The notes under the pieces: generated by a model
Databases searched by the model: none
The model's input: the letters and a program-made list of their open reading frames with translations, nothing else
Told to the model about the DNA's origin: nothing
Source of the DNA: an uncultured Rhodospirillales bacterium
GTDB taxonomy: Bacteria > Pseudomonadota > Alphaproteobacteria > RF32 > CAG-239
DNA: 41,102 nt
NCBI GenBank assembly: GCA_902763185.1
Contig: CACWQT010000011.1
Location: 1-41,102 of the forward strand
Reading direction: 5' to 3'
Shown: one piece after another, positions 7,404 through 16,053 of the stretch
Numbering within the stretch: the stretch's first letter is position 1
Layout of the letters: each line of letters opens with the position of its first letter
Made by a program: the position numbers and the translations under genes

Positions 7404-10013
7404 ATGGAACCCGAGGAGATCAAAGACCTTGATACAGGTCTTGGAAAACTTGCAGATTTGTGCGGTGTGGAATATCGGTCAGAACCGGTCGTAAAGGTCG
7501 GTATGCTCAAAGCTATGGGCGTTTTGCAGGAGGATTTTAATTACGGCTCAACCGATGAGGCGCAAAGACGGGCAAACTTGAATTTGATTAAAGCGCTCGT
7601 GAAAGAAAAACAAGATGCCAATTTTATCAATATCGTGCATCATACACCGGTGTTAAGACAGAATCGGGTGGATACAATTGAACTTTCTCTTCCGGAGGGG
7701 GTTAATAAAGTTAAATGGAACTTTTTTGAAGATGAAAACCCCAAGAAATATTATAGGGGTGAAGTTTTAGTTGAGGACAGTGAAAAAGTTTACAGTGGCG
7801 AAACGTTTGTTTCGGAGTTGAAACCGAGTAATAAAGACAAAGAAATTGCACACGAAATTGATGGCGTGATGTATCGTAAATATCAGTTTAAATTTCCGTT
7901 TGAAGTTAAGCTCGGTTATCATGATGTGGAGTTCTCTTATACGGACAAAAACGGAGAAGAACATCATCAACGCACACACCTCATTTCAGCTCCCGAAAAA
8001 TGTTATGACAGGCTCGGTATCAGAGACGGCAAAAAGACTTGGGGGGTACCGGTGCAACTCTATGAACAGGTGAGCGAAAATAATTTGGGAATCGGTAATT
8101 ACAGCGATTTGGCGCAACTCGGCTATATGCTCGGTAAAAACGGGGCAGGTATTTTAGGGGTTAATCCTTTGCATGCCAATCGTGGTGACCAGCCGGAAAA
8201 TGCGTCGCCGTATTCGCCAGACAGCCGGATGTTTTTTAACTACCTTTATCTTGATGTCACCGCGGTTGATGAGTTTAAAAATACGCCTGAAATTCAGCAA
8301 TATTATAACAGCAAAGAATTTCAAGAAAAAGTGGAACGCAATCGCAGACGGACGTATGTTGATTATACCACCACGCAGGAATTGGTTGATGAGATTATGC
8401 ACCGTTGTTACGAAGAATTTAAAGAAAATGCCGATCTTGAGGACTATAACCGTTTTCAGGTTTATCTGGACAGCCAAGATGGCATTTTGGATATGTATGC
8501 GACGTTTCGCGTGTTGAATAATTATTTTTCCAAACAAAAACCGCAACCTTTGGATTGGACTTATTGGCCGGAAGATTTTAAAAATCCGAAGTCAAAAGCA
8601 TTTCAAGAATTTGTGCAAACGCATCAGGATGAAATCGGTTACTATAAATACACCCAATATCAATGCACCAAACAGTTGGAAGAAGTTAAAGATACATGCT
8701 TGAATGCCGGTATGAAAATCGGGCTTTATATGGATATGGCGGTGGGCGCTTCGCCTAAAGGTTTTGAGTCTTGGTATTATTCGGGGTTGTTTATCAAAGG
8801 TTCTGCCGGTGCGACGCCTGATGAACTTTCGCCGACAGGACAAGTGTGGAACGTGCTGGGATTTAATCCTTCAAAGTTGCAGGAAATGGGGTATGAACCG
8901 TATCGGCGTATTCTTGAAGCTAATATGAAATATGCCGGCTGTATGCGCATTGATCATGTGTTGCAATTAAACAGGCTCTTCTTCCACCCTGATAACGGCA
9001 CGCAAGGAACATATGTTTACTATAATTCCGATGAGCTGATGGCTGTGGTGGCTCTTGAAAGTCATCGGTTTAAAACCATGATTATCGGTGAGGACTTAGG
9101 TAACTCCTCTAATGAATTCAGACGGCAGATGGAAGAATACGGAATCCTTTCATATAAAGTGTTGCCGTTTGAGCGTGAGTGTGACGGATACAGCTCAATG
9201 AGAAGGCCGGAAAACTATCAGCAACTTTCGGTTTGTGCTACGTCAACACATGATACGCCGACGCTCTTAAACCAATGGAACGTGCAGGATATTTGGCAGA
9301 AAAAACAACTTGGGTTTTATAGTGAATCGATTATCAATCGGATGTTTGAACAATATGCTTCGCAACGTGAATCGATGAACTGGATGTTGGAAAATTACGG
9401 TTGTTGGGCCGAAGTCGGCGGTAAAAAAAGTGAAAATCCGCGTAACGATGCAAACTTTGTACCGGAGAAGTATATCCAAGCTGCGATTGCGTTTATGGCG
9501 CGTTCTAATTCGGCGATTATGTTGGTGCCGTTTACCGATATTTTCGGAACCAGTGAAATGGGGAATGTTCCGGGGACTTTGGATGTGGATATGACCATAT
9601 CTCCCCATAAATCCTTAATGGAAGTGCAGGGTAATGACGGGCGCTTTTATCCGAACTGGCGTAAAAAAATGCATATCCCGTTAGAACATATTGAAGATGT
9701 CGATAAGTTTCGTGAAATCGTCGCTATCTTAAATAAATATCGTGCCGACGGTAACGACGGGCGCGGGCGCTATTATCAATTTGAGCGGCTCGGAAATAAC
9801 CAATCTTCGTCTATTGATTTTGAGCGTGCACAGCGCCTTTATAATATCTTGCGTTACCGCGATGAATATCAGATGGAAAAAATTGTCAGTCATCGTTATG
9901 GAGAGGCTTTTCAACAGCGTTTGAACGGTCGTAAGGTGGCGGTGCAAGACAGGTACTATGATGCCGTTAATACTTGGATGTTGGCTTCTAACAAGGATAA
10001 GCGTGTCGGATAA
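7404..10013 (+). CDS. malQ: 4-alpha-glucanotransferase (amylomaltase, GH77)
   Basis: It transfers alpha-1,4-glucan segments between maltodextrins in the cytoplasm, as part of maltodextrin or glycogen turnover. The GH77 hallmarks are visible: MRIDH with the likely nucleophile Asp517, IIGEDLG with the acid/base Glu563, and THDTPT with the transition-state Asp617. LGIGNYSDLAQLG, NPLHANRGDQPENASPYSP and a GASPKG segment fit the barrel. At 869 residues it is longer than simple E. coli-type MalQ (~690). The N-terminal ~210 residues, with a beta-rich segment around 75-200, form an extension seen in some bacterial GH77 enzymes. AAGGA precedes ATG 7404. No glycogen or maltose genes flank it. The stop codon overlaps the first border of a palindromic repeat (10012). 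Confidence 0.95.
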   Translation: MEPEEIKDLDTGLGKLADLCGVEYRSEPVVKVGMLKAMGVLQEDFNYGSTDEAQRRANLNLIKALVKEKQDANFINIVHHTPVLRQNRVDTIELSLPEGVNKVKWNFFEDENPKKYYRGEVLVEDSEKVYSGETFVSELKPSNKDKEIAHEIDGVMYRKYQFKFPFEVKLGYHDVEFSYTDKNGEEHHQRTHLISAPEKCYDRLGIRDGKKTWGVPVQLYEQVSENNLGIGNYSDLAQLGYMLGKNGAGILGVNPLHANRGDQPENASPYSPDSRMFFNYLYLDVTAVDEFKNTPEIQQYYNSKEFQEKVERNRRRTYVDYTTTQELVDEIMHRCYEEFKENADLEDYNRFQVYLDSQDGILDMYATFRVLNNYFSKQKPQPLDWTYWPEDFKNPKSKAFQEFVQTHQDEIGYYKYTQYQCTKQLEEVKDTCLNAGMKIGLYMDMAVGASPKGFESWYYSGLFIKGSAGATPDELSPTGQVWNVLGFNPSKLQEMGYEPYRRILEANMKYAGCMRIDHVLQLNRLFFHPDNGTQGTYVYYNSDELMAVVALESHRFKTMIIGEDLGNSSNEFRRQMEEYGILSYKVLPFERECDGYSSMRRPENYQQLSVCATSTHDTPTLLNQWNVQDIWQKKQLGFYSESIINRMFEQYASQRESMNWMLENYGCWAEVGGKKSENPRNDANFVPEKYIQAAIAFMARSNSAIMLVPFTDIFGTSEMGNVPGTLDVDMTISPHKSLMEVQGNDGRFYPNWRKKMHIPLEHIEDVDKFREIVAILNKYRADGNDGRGRYYQFERLGNNQSSSIDFERAQRLYNILRYRDEYQMEKIVSHRYGEAFQQRLNGRKVAVQDRYYDAVNTWMLASNKDKRVG

Positions 10014-10162
10014 TTTTCTCCTTAAAAGAAACTGAGATGTGAGTAATTAGTTTGTGGCTTACGGAAGGAAGCCTGTTGGTGAATATCTACGTAGGCTTAT
10101 CTATGTTAGAATTTTCCCTACAGGACATTTACTCTCACCGTTCAAAATTTTCTCCTTAAAAG
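10012..10162. repeat. Large imperfect palindrome, GGAAGCC/GGACAT family, element A
   Basis: It is bounded by two direct copies of AATTTTCTCCTTAAAAG (10012-10028 and 10146-10162); the first overlaps the malQ stop codon. Inside, GGAAGCCTGT pairs with ACAGGACAT, and the centre is ACGTAG-6 nt-CTATGT. The remainder to 10308 holds GCGCGGCGC just after the element and AT-rich DNA, with no gene. Confidence 0.75.
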
Positions 10163-10308
10163 TGCGCGGCGCACAGCCATAATGGTATTTTATCTCTCCC
10201 TCATTGTTAAATTGTTTTCGGCAGTTTTTTTTCGGTTTAAGTGGTTTTTTAATAATATATTAAGGTAATCTCAAATATAGTGCAATAAATAGTATTTGAG
10301 GTTGTGGT

Positions 10309-10932
10309 ATGGCAAGTGAACAGAAAAAGCAAAAAATCGGAATGCTTTATAAACTGGGGGCTTTTTTGGCTTTCCTGATGTTGGGGTATTTGGGAATTCG
10401 CGGCTATGATGATAGTGTGGAACGCTTGAAAATTAAGGGCTGTTCTGATGAAATCAGAGAATTGATGCTGAATATTAAAGAGCGGTATGCTTCGGCGCGT
10501 GACTATGGAACGCTTGATTTTAAGCAGGTTTCCAGTATGCGGTTGTTCCCTAAAAGTATGAGTAAACAAGGGTATAATGAGCCGATTAACTCTTATGTCG
10601 GTGGGGTGGATATTTATTATTCCGCAACTTCTCCGGAATCCGGTAATACGGCGTTTGAAGTCTCGTTTCAAGGTTTAAGTAAAACCGGATGTATCGCCTT
10701 GATGCGTTTAACGCTTGATGACGGAACCGGCAGGGATTATATTGCCGTGGGTGGTTTCGGCGTGGCAACACCTGCCGGTGCTTTAGATGAAGTTTATCCG
10801 GATACGCCAAAAGAAAAGATGAAACATAATGTGTTTAAATCTACCGAAGTGCAATATACAGATATTAAATTGTTGGAAAATGCCTGCGCTTGTAAAGATT
10901 TGACCTGTTCGGTGGTTTGGAAATTCAGATAG
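10309..10932 (+). CDS. Type IV pilin-like (pseudopilin-like) single-pass protein
   Basis: The product has 207 residues with GAGG before ATG 10309. After a short Lys/Gln-rich cytoplasmic start there is one hydrophobic helix (about residues 13-29), continuing as an amphipathic helix to about 65, then a beta-rich, Gly/Ser-rich domain. Within this, 'FEVSFQGLSKTGCIALMRL' resembles the core strand and Cys of type IVb/PilS-like pilins, and four Cys cluster near the end (ACACKDLTC). The classical prepilin peptidase site (G|FTLIE) is absent, so processing is uncertain. The closest role is a minor pilin or pilin-like surface protein (inference). No other pilus genes are in the window. It ends 30 bases before the dikinase and may be co-transcribed with it. 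Confidence 0.6.
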   Translation: MASEQKKQKIGMLYKLGAFLAFLMLGYLGIRGYDDSVERLKIKGCSDEIRELMLNIKERYASARDYGTLDFKQVSSMRLFPKSMSKQGYNEPINSYVGGVDIYYSATSPESGNTAFEVSFQGLSKTGCIALMRLTLDDGTGRDYIAVGGFGVATPAGALDEVYPDTPKEKMKHNVFKSTEVQYTDIKLLENACACKDLTCSVVWKFR

Positions 10933-10962
10933 AAGTTTATGCAATATCCCAATGGAGGGAAT

Positions 10963-13311
10963 ATGTTAAAAACGTTTAAGCAAATTACCTCAAAAGATCA
11001 ATATAAAGTCGGTGGAAAAGCTTATTCTTTGGGGAAGATGAGTAAACGTTTTTTGATACCGAACGGTTTTGTTATTCTCTCTGATACGTTTGATACTTTT
11101 ATTAAAGAAAATAAATTAAAAGGAAAAATTGAAAAGATTATTTCTGGTTCCGGGGACTATTTTGCCAAGTCAAAACAGATTAAAGAATTGATTATGGCGG
11201 CACCGCTCGGCAGTAAGGATGCGCAGGATATAATGCGACATTTTGCACGATTAAAAAGTCCACAAGTTGCTGTTCGCTCTTCGGCAACCTGTGAGGACGC
11301 TAAGGACAAAGCATGGGCCGGACAACTGGATACTTTTTTAAACGTCAATAACGAAGATTTACTTGAAAAAATTAAACTCTGTTGGGCATCGCTTTTTTCG
11401 GAACGGACGTTGGCTTATGGCGGGGATATCCTTAACAAAGCCTCAATTGCCGTAGTGGTTCAAGAGATGGTTTTTGCTGATGTGGCAGGGGTGGCTTTTT
11501 CGGTTAATCCGCTTACACGCAATATCAATGAAGTGTTGATTAATGCCGTTTATGGTTTGGGCGAGGCGATTGTTTCGGGCGAGGTGACACCTGACCAATA
11601 TTTGATACATAAAACCGGACGGATTTTAAATGAATCACATGAGGTTCAGTTACGCGGATTATACCGAAAGAAAAACAAACTTGTTTGGGCAGATATACCG
11701 CCACTTAAACAAAATCAAGCTAAGCTTTCCCAAAAAATGATTTTAAGGCTTGGTGAAATTGTCATAAAAATTGAAAAGTTTTACGGTTTTGCGGTTGATG
11801 TGGAATTTGCGGTAAAAAATCAAAAAATTTATGTTTTGCAGGCAAGACCGATTACCACACTTCACGATGATAAGAAAGATTATCGGGTGCCGAAAAGTTT
11901 TGAACGTCCGGGGCTTCCACTGTTTGCGCAAGACGGATTTGAGGGGCTGATGGCGCAAACCAAACTGATAGAAAAATATTTTAAGTATCCGTATGTGGCA
12001 GATAAAGATGTTGCGGTTTATGGCGAGAATTACTTATGCTATTCGCATAGATTTACGTTAGAAAGTCGCGATGCGTATTACTGGGCGTATAAACGGCGGG
12101 ATTTTTCGGCGTTTTTCAAAGTCGGGCAAATTTGTCGGCGTAACTATCGTTTTTATCAAAAAGTTTTGGCGCGTTATCAAGAGAAGATTCCGACACCTGA
12201 GGAACTTTGTAACTTGCTTAATGCAATATGTGATCGGATGCATTTTGAAATGGTTTTTGTTGATATGCTGATGGATTTATCGGATATTGTGTCGGCGGAT
12301 TTGTCGGATTTAATCCAAAAGAAGAAAATGCCGGATATGACAGATAAAATGGCGGTTTTGTCGGCAAATGAAGATTTAACCCGAGTTGAAGAAGAAAATA
12401 AATCTATGCAGGCTATCCTTGAAGCGGCTCGCAAAATTAAAAATTGGCAGGCTGATAACAAAATCAATCAACTCATAGACAGTCATTTGAGTGAGTTTTC
12501 CGGTATGACGGTGCGTGCCATGCGTGGTCAGTTTATGACCAAGGATGAGGTTATTCAGCGGTTGCAAGAAAACCTGAAAAGCGGTAAAAATTTCTTTGCC
12601 AAAAATGTGATTAATGACAGAATGATGGTGCAAGATATCTTTAAGCAGTATCATTTTAACGCCTTTGATAAAGAGTTTGTGGCTTTTGTGAAAGAGGCTA
12701 ATTTTTTAAGAACGCATATTTTGGATATGTATCATTGGCTCTCACAGAGTTTTATGCTGATATTTGATAAAATCGGTGCGCCTTATGGTTATAAAGGGTT
12801 TGATTTCCGTAACATGATGCCTGATGAAATTATCGCTTGGTATTCCGGAAAAGGAGAATTTAAAAAGAGAGAAGACGGCAAGTGGCTGTGGTATCGTTTT
12901 GGCGATGAGCGTAAAGTTGTTGATGAGCCTAAAGAGATAGAAAAAGCTTTGCAACGGTTTGTGCTGCCGGATAAATGTGCCGATACATCCGTTTGCCAAG
13001 TCAAGGGAACGGTGGCTTATGCCGGAACGGTTAGAGGTCAGGCCAGAATATTAAAAGATATCAGCGAGGTTAATAAAATTTGTTCAGGTGATGTGATTAT
13101 CTGCCCGATGACATGGCCTTCGTTAATTATTGCGCTTGAAAAAGCGGCGGCGTTTGTGACCGATGAGGGCGGGGTTTTATGCCATGCGGCGATTTTAGCG
13201 CGTGAATTGAAAAAGACTTGCATTACCGGCACCAAAAACGCTACGGCAATATTTAATGACGGTGATATGGTTGAAGTTGACGGCGAAACAGGGATTGTTC
13301 GCAAAATCTAG
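10963..13311 (+). CDS. PEP-synthase/rifampin-phosphotransferase-like dikinase
   Basis: The start is ATG 10963, with GGAGG at 10954-10958; an upstream ATG at 10939 has no SD. The product has 782 residues. It opens with a PPDK-type ATP-grasp domain (GGKAYSLGKM near 17; AVRSSATCEDA near 100; YVLQARPITT near 292). A helical region of about 370 residues unlike the PEP barrel follows. The swivelling phosphohistidine domain is at the C-terminus, with GGVLCHAAILARE and phospho-acceptor His741. True PEP synthases have the His domain in the middle and a C-terminal pyruvate/PEP barrel. This order (ATP-grasp, acceptor domain, His domain) is that of rifampin phosphotransferase-type enzymes. The acceptor substrate is unknown; resistance to rifamycins is only one possibility. 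It converges with the HAD gene, 2 bases apart. Confidence 0.85.
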   Translation: MLKTFKQITSKDQYKVGGKAYSLGKMSKRFLIPNGFVILSDTFDTFIKENKLKGKIEKIISGSGDYFAKSKQIKELIMAAPLGSKDAQDIMRHFARLKSPQVAVRSSATCEDAKDKAWAGQLDTFLNVNNEDLLEKIKLCWASLFSERTLAYGGDILNKASIAVVVQEMVFADVAGVAFSVNPLTRNINEVLINAVYGLGEAIVSGEVTPDQYLIHKTGRILNESHEVQLRGLYRKKNKLVWADIPPLKQNQAKLSQKMILRLGEIVIKIEKFYGFAVDVEFAVKNQKIYVLQARPITTLHDDKKDYRVPKSFERPGLPLFAQDGFEGLMAQTKLIEKYFKYPYVADKDVAVYGENYLCYSHRFTLESRDAYYWAYKRRDFSAFFKVGQICRRNYRFYQKVLARYQEKIPTPEELCNLLNAICDRMHFEMVFVDMLMDLSDIVSADLSDLIQKKKMPDMTDKMAVLSANEDLTRVEEENKSMQAILEAARKIKNWQADNKINQLIDSHLSEFSGMTVRAMRGQFMTKDEVIQRLQENLKSGKNFFAKNVINDRMMVQDIFKQYHFNAFDKEFVAFVKEANFLRTHILDMYHWLSQSFMLIFDKIGAPYGYKGFDFRNMMPDEIIAWYSGKGEFKKREDGKWLWYRFGDERKVVDEPKEIEKALQRFVLPDKCADTSVCQVKGTVAYAGTVRGQARILKDISEVNKICSGDVIICPMTWPSLIIALEKAAAFVTDEGGVLCHAAILARELKKTCITGTKNATAIFNDGDMVEVDGETGIVRKI

Positions 13312-13313
13312 GA

Positions 13314-14093
13314 TTATCGTCCGTTACCGGTAAATGGGGCATAGCTTTTATTTTTGCTATGGCGGTGTTGTCTTCTGAGTTTTTTAAACTGATTGAGGTG
13401 GCGGCTTCTTAAAGGCAAGCGCTTTCTTAACTTGTTGATAACGCGGCTCCAGTTTCTGCCGCTGATAAATTCTATATTGGGGTGGTGGTTGTCTAAGACG
13501 GTGCGCACGGCTTGATGCTGTTCCATACCTGATGGGGTAAAACCGCAGATGACGTGTGATTTTGTTTTGCTTGCCAGCTTTTCGGCAAGTAAGACATCAC
13601 TTGAGGTATCTCCCAAAACCACGATGGTTGACGGATTATAACCTTTGGCGATAATGCCTTCGGCATCTTTGGTCATGACATGATTGATGGTGATGTTATT
13701 GTCACGATAGGCGGTTTGTTGTAATGAAACCTGTTCTGCGTCATTAGCAACACTGGAAGCAACAATATTGATACCTTTTATATCATCAAGTAATTGCGCA
13801 ACAGAAGGGATAACCGTCCATGCGTATTCGGCATCGTCACCTTTTTGAAACGGTTTTAACTCTTTATTTCGGCAACCGACGGGATCAAGCTCAATGGCAC
13901 CTTTTATGGGTCTTTTTCCGCTTTTATATTCTTCATCTTCAGGAAGATATTTGTCTCTGATATGGTCTTTATTAGGCCCTAAGGCAAATAATGTGCCGGC
14001 AAAATCGACGACAATCAGAAATTCGTCTTTGCGCGTTTGCGCTGATTTCTCTCTTTTTAATCGTGCTAATTTTTTTTGAATTTCTTTTTGCAT
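13314..14093 (-). CDS. HAD-superfamily hydrolase-like protein
   Basis: The product has 259 residues; GGGAGG precedes its ATG. HAD motif I is VVDFAGTL with nucleophile Asp30, but the usual second Asp is Ala32. Motif IV is LGDTSSDVLLAEKL near residues 158-171, and Ser/Asn candidates for motif II lie at 'NIVASSVAN'. DxAGT is also seen in phosphonatases, so loss of the general acid does not by itself mean inactivity. The C-terminus is a Lys/Arg-rich tail with RHLNQFKKLRRQHRHSK, which could bind nucleic acid or acidic surfaces. Substrate unknown. Gene ends abut those of the dikinase without a terminator. Confidence 0.8.
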   Translation of the reverse strand: MQKEIQKKLARLKREKSAQTRKDEFLIVVDFAGTLFALGPNKDHIRDKYLPEDEEYKSGKRPIKGAIELDPVGCRNKELKPFQKGDDAEYAWTVIPSVAQLLDDIKGINIVASSVANDAEQVSLQQTAYRDNNITINHVMTKDAEGIIAKGYNPSTIVVLGDTSSDVLLAEKLASKTKSHVICGFTPSGMEQHQAVRTVLDNHHPNIEFISGRNWSRVINKLRKRLPLRSRHLNQFKKLRRQHRHSKNKSYAPFTGNGR

Positions 14094-14155
14094 TATTTCC
14101 TCCCGCTTCTCGTATTATAGCATTTTTGGAAAATAAATCAAGTGGTAAATAATGC

Positions 14156-14183
14156 TTGCATATTTCTTTGTTCGTGGTATAAA
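14156..14183 (+). promoter_or_regulatory. Promoter of lysS
   Basis: TTGCAT (14156-14161), 16-base spacer, TATAAA (14178-14183), with GTGG directly before the -10. The same TTGCAT ... GTGGTATAA arrangement is found upstream of lpxI (19607-19634). Confidence 0.7.
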
Positions 14184-14219
14184 ATTCCCCAGTTTAATTT
14201 TTTATTTTAGGAACTTGTT

Positions 14220-15689
14220 ATGGTAGAAGAAGTTAGTGAACAAAGACAAAGTCGCTTAAATAAACTCGCAAAACTTGAAGAAATGGGGTATAACCCTTAT
14301 CCGTATCGTTTCAAACCGGATAGTTATGCTGAGCCTTTGCAGGAAAAATATAAAGATTTGCCGAGCGGTGAAAATACCGAAGACCGCGTGACCGTTGCCG
14401 GTCGGGCGATGGCTGTCCGTAATGACGGTATGTTTATTGATATGAAAGATAAAACCGGTCGGATTCAACTCTTTTGCCATAAATCGCATTTGCCGGAAGA
14501 AAACTTGAAACTCTTAAAGTGCTTAGATGTCGGCGATGTTGTCGGTGTGACCGGATTTATCCGCCGCACACCTCGTGGTGAACTCTCTGTTGCTGCCGAA
14601 AAGTTTGATATTATCGCTAAATCACTTGAGCCGTTGCCGGAAAAATTCCATGGCTTGACCGACGTTGAAACACGTTATCGCAAGCGCTATGTTGACCTTA
14701 TTATTAACGACGAGGCAAAGGAAATTCTTTTAACTCGCTGCAAAATCGTTTCGGCGGTGCGTGAGTTCTTTAACAGCGAGGACTTTTTAGAGGTTGAAAC
14801 GCCGGCTTTCCACCCGATTATGGGCGGGGCGAACGCTAAGCCGTTTATTACCCACTATAATGCGCTTGATAATGACTTTTTCTTGCGTGTGGCGCCGGAG
14901 CTTTATTTAAAGAAGCTTGTTGTCGGTGGTATTGACCGTGTGTTTGAAATCGGTAAAAACTTCCGTAATGAGGGGCTAGACAAGAACCATGTGCCGGAAT
15001 TTACCGCGCTTGAAGCGTATATGGCCTATGGTGACTACAATGATATGGCAGACCTGATGTCGCGTTTGGTTCGGTTTGTGGTTACTAAAGTGTTTGGCAC
15101 GGATGTTGTTACACTTGACGGGCATGAGATTGATTTCTCTAAGCCGTTTCCGAAAGTTTCTATCATAGACCTGATTAAGCGCGAAACCGGTGTGGACTTC
15201 CTCTCGGTTGAAACCGTGGAAGAGGCAAGGGCGCTGGCGCACTCTGTCGGTGTTGAGGCTGACCATTGCACTTGTTGGGGTAAGGTTGTTCAAGAAGTGT
15301 TTGATGAAAAAGTGGAGCACACTCTGATAGAACCTATCTTTGTTTCGGATATGCCGCGTGATATTTCGCCTTTAGCTAAAACGCACCGCGATAATCCGCG
15401 TCTTGTTGAGCATTTTGATGCGTATCTCTTGGGTATGGAGCTTGGTTGTGCTTACTCTGAGCTGTCTAATCCGCTGGAGCAATTAGAGCGCTTTAAGTCG
15501 CAAATGGCTGAGCGTGAGGCTGGCGATGACGAGGCACAGATGCTTGATGACAGCTTTATTGATGCGCTTTCTTACGGGTTTGTGCCGACAACCGGTATGG
15601 GCATGGGAATGGATCGTCTGGCCAAACTCCTTACCGGCGCAGCGACGCTACGTGATGTGATATTGTTCCCAACCCTCCGCAAAATTTAA
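14220..15689 (+). CDS. lysS: Lysine--tRNA ligase, class II
   Basis: It charges tRNA-Lys with lysine in the cytosol. The product has 489 residues, close to the usual ~500. An N-terminal OB-fold anticodon-binding domain (VTVAGRAMAVRNDGMFIDMKD, near 60-80) is followed by the class II catalytic core: motif 1 around FLEVETPAFHPIMGG, motif 2 FEIGKNFRNEG (near 243-253) and motif 3 GMGMGMDRLAKLL (near 459-471). TALEAYMAY and ELSNP are typical of LysS. AGGAA lies six bases before ATG 14220. It is monocistronic: an own promoter upstream and a large palindrome three bases after the stop. Confidence 0.97.
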   Translation: MVEEVSEQRQSRLNKLAKLEEMGYNPYPYRFKPDSYAEPLQEKYKDLPSGENTEDRVTVAGRAMAVRNDGMFIDMKDKTGRIQLFCHKSHLPEENLKLLKCLDVGDVVGVTGFIRRTPRGELSVAAEKFDIIAKSLEPLPEKFHGLTDVETRYRKRYVDLIINDEAKEILLTRCKIVSAVREFFNSEDFLEVETPAFHPIMGGANAKPFITHYNALDNDFFLRVAPELYLKKLVVGGIDRVFEIGKNFRNEGLDKNHVPEFTALEAYMAYGDYNDMADLMSRLVRFVVTKVFGTDVVTLDGHEIDFSKPFPKVSIIDLIKRETGVDFLSVETVEEARALAHSVGVEADHCTCWGKVVQEVFDEKVEHTLIEPIFVSDMPRDISPLAKTHRDNPRLVEHFDAYLLGMELGCAYSELSNPLEQLERFKSQMAEREAGDDEAQMLDDSFIDALSYGFVPTTGMGMGMDRLAKLLTGAATLRDVILFPTLRKI

Positions 15690-15691
15690 TT

Positions 15692-15820
15692 TAAGGGGAA
15701 AATTTTGGTGTCTAATCGTGAATGGAAGCCGGATTGAGGCAAATCCACGTAGTTCTATCTACGCTAGGATTTGCCTTACCGGACATTCACTTCTATCCCC
15801 TCAAAATTTTCCGCCTTAAA
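15692..15820. repeat. Large imperfect palindrome, GGAAGCC/GGACAT family, element B
   Basis: Outer arms TTAAGGGGAAAATTTTG (15692-15708) and CAAAATTTTCCGCCTTAA (15803-15820) are inverted. GTGAATGGAAGCCGG faces CCGGACATTCAC, then GGCAAATCC faces GGATTTGCC, and the centre is CGTAG-ttctat-CTACG. It starts two bases after the lysS stop. Confidence 0.85.
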
Positions 15821-15903
15821 GTGCGCTCCGCATCCGCCTTAAATGGTGGCGAGAGGCGAATAACGTTAGATATTTACTTATTTCCCGCCTTAAAGTGCGC
15901 TCA
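15813..15903. repeat. 17-bp direct repeat flanking a short spacer
   Basis: CGCCTTAAAGTGCGCTC occurs at 15813-15829 and again at 15887-15903. A related CCTTAAAAGTGCGC follows element A (10155-10168). It seems to be a border motif for these palindromes. Confidence 0.7.
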
Positions 15904-15918
15904 GCAAGACGTATAATT

Positions 15919-15967
15919 AATTTGAAGATCCCTGATTTTGCTCGTGCCTCGCTCAAGGGATGACGGT
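15919..15967. repeat. Dispersed GATCCCTGA/TCAAGGGATGAC palindromic repeat
   Basis: AATTTGAAGATCCCTGA ... CTCAAGGGATGACGG, nearly the same as at 34-84 and 326-376. ATCCCTGA and TCAAGGGAT form the stem ends around two direct GCTCG-type units. Confidence 0.8.
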
Positions 15968-16001
15968 TATAGTTTTTTCATTTTCTGTTCAAAAAAAGGG
16001 G

Positions 16002-16030
16002 TTGAATTGTTGCTGATTTTGTGGTATAAT
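16002..16030 (+). promoter_or_regulatory. Strong sigma70-type promoter of the 16054 gene
   Basis: TTGAAT (16002-16007), 17-base spacer ending GTGG, TATAAT (16025-16030). The leader to the ATG is only about 17 bases and holds no SD. Confidence 0.75.
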
Positions 16031-16053
16031 AAAGTCCTAAAACAAGTACAATT

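Noticed and set aside
8154..8546. A 130-codon minus-strand frame (and a plus-strand one at 8173-8517) inside malQ
   Set aside because: Both are shadows of the GH77 coding sequence, whose catalytic motifs and uninterrupted frame are certain.
10939..10963. ATG 10939 as the dikinase start
   Set aside because: GGAGG lies between it and ATG 10963, at the right distance only for the latter, and the protein homology begins after the second Met.
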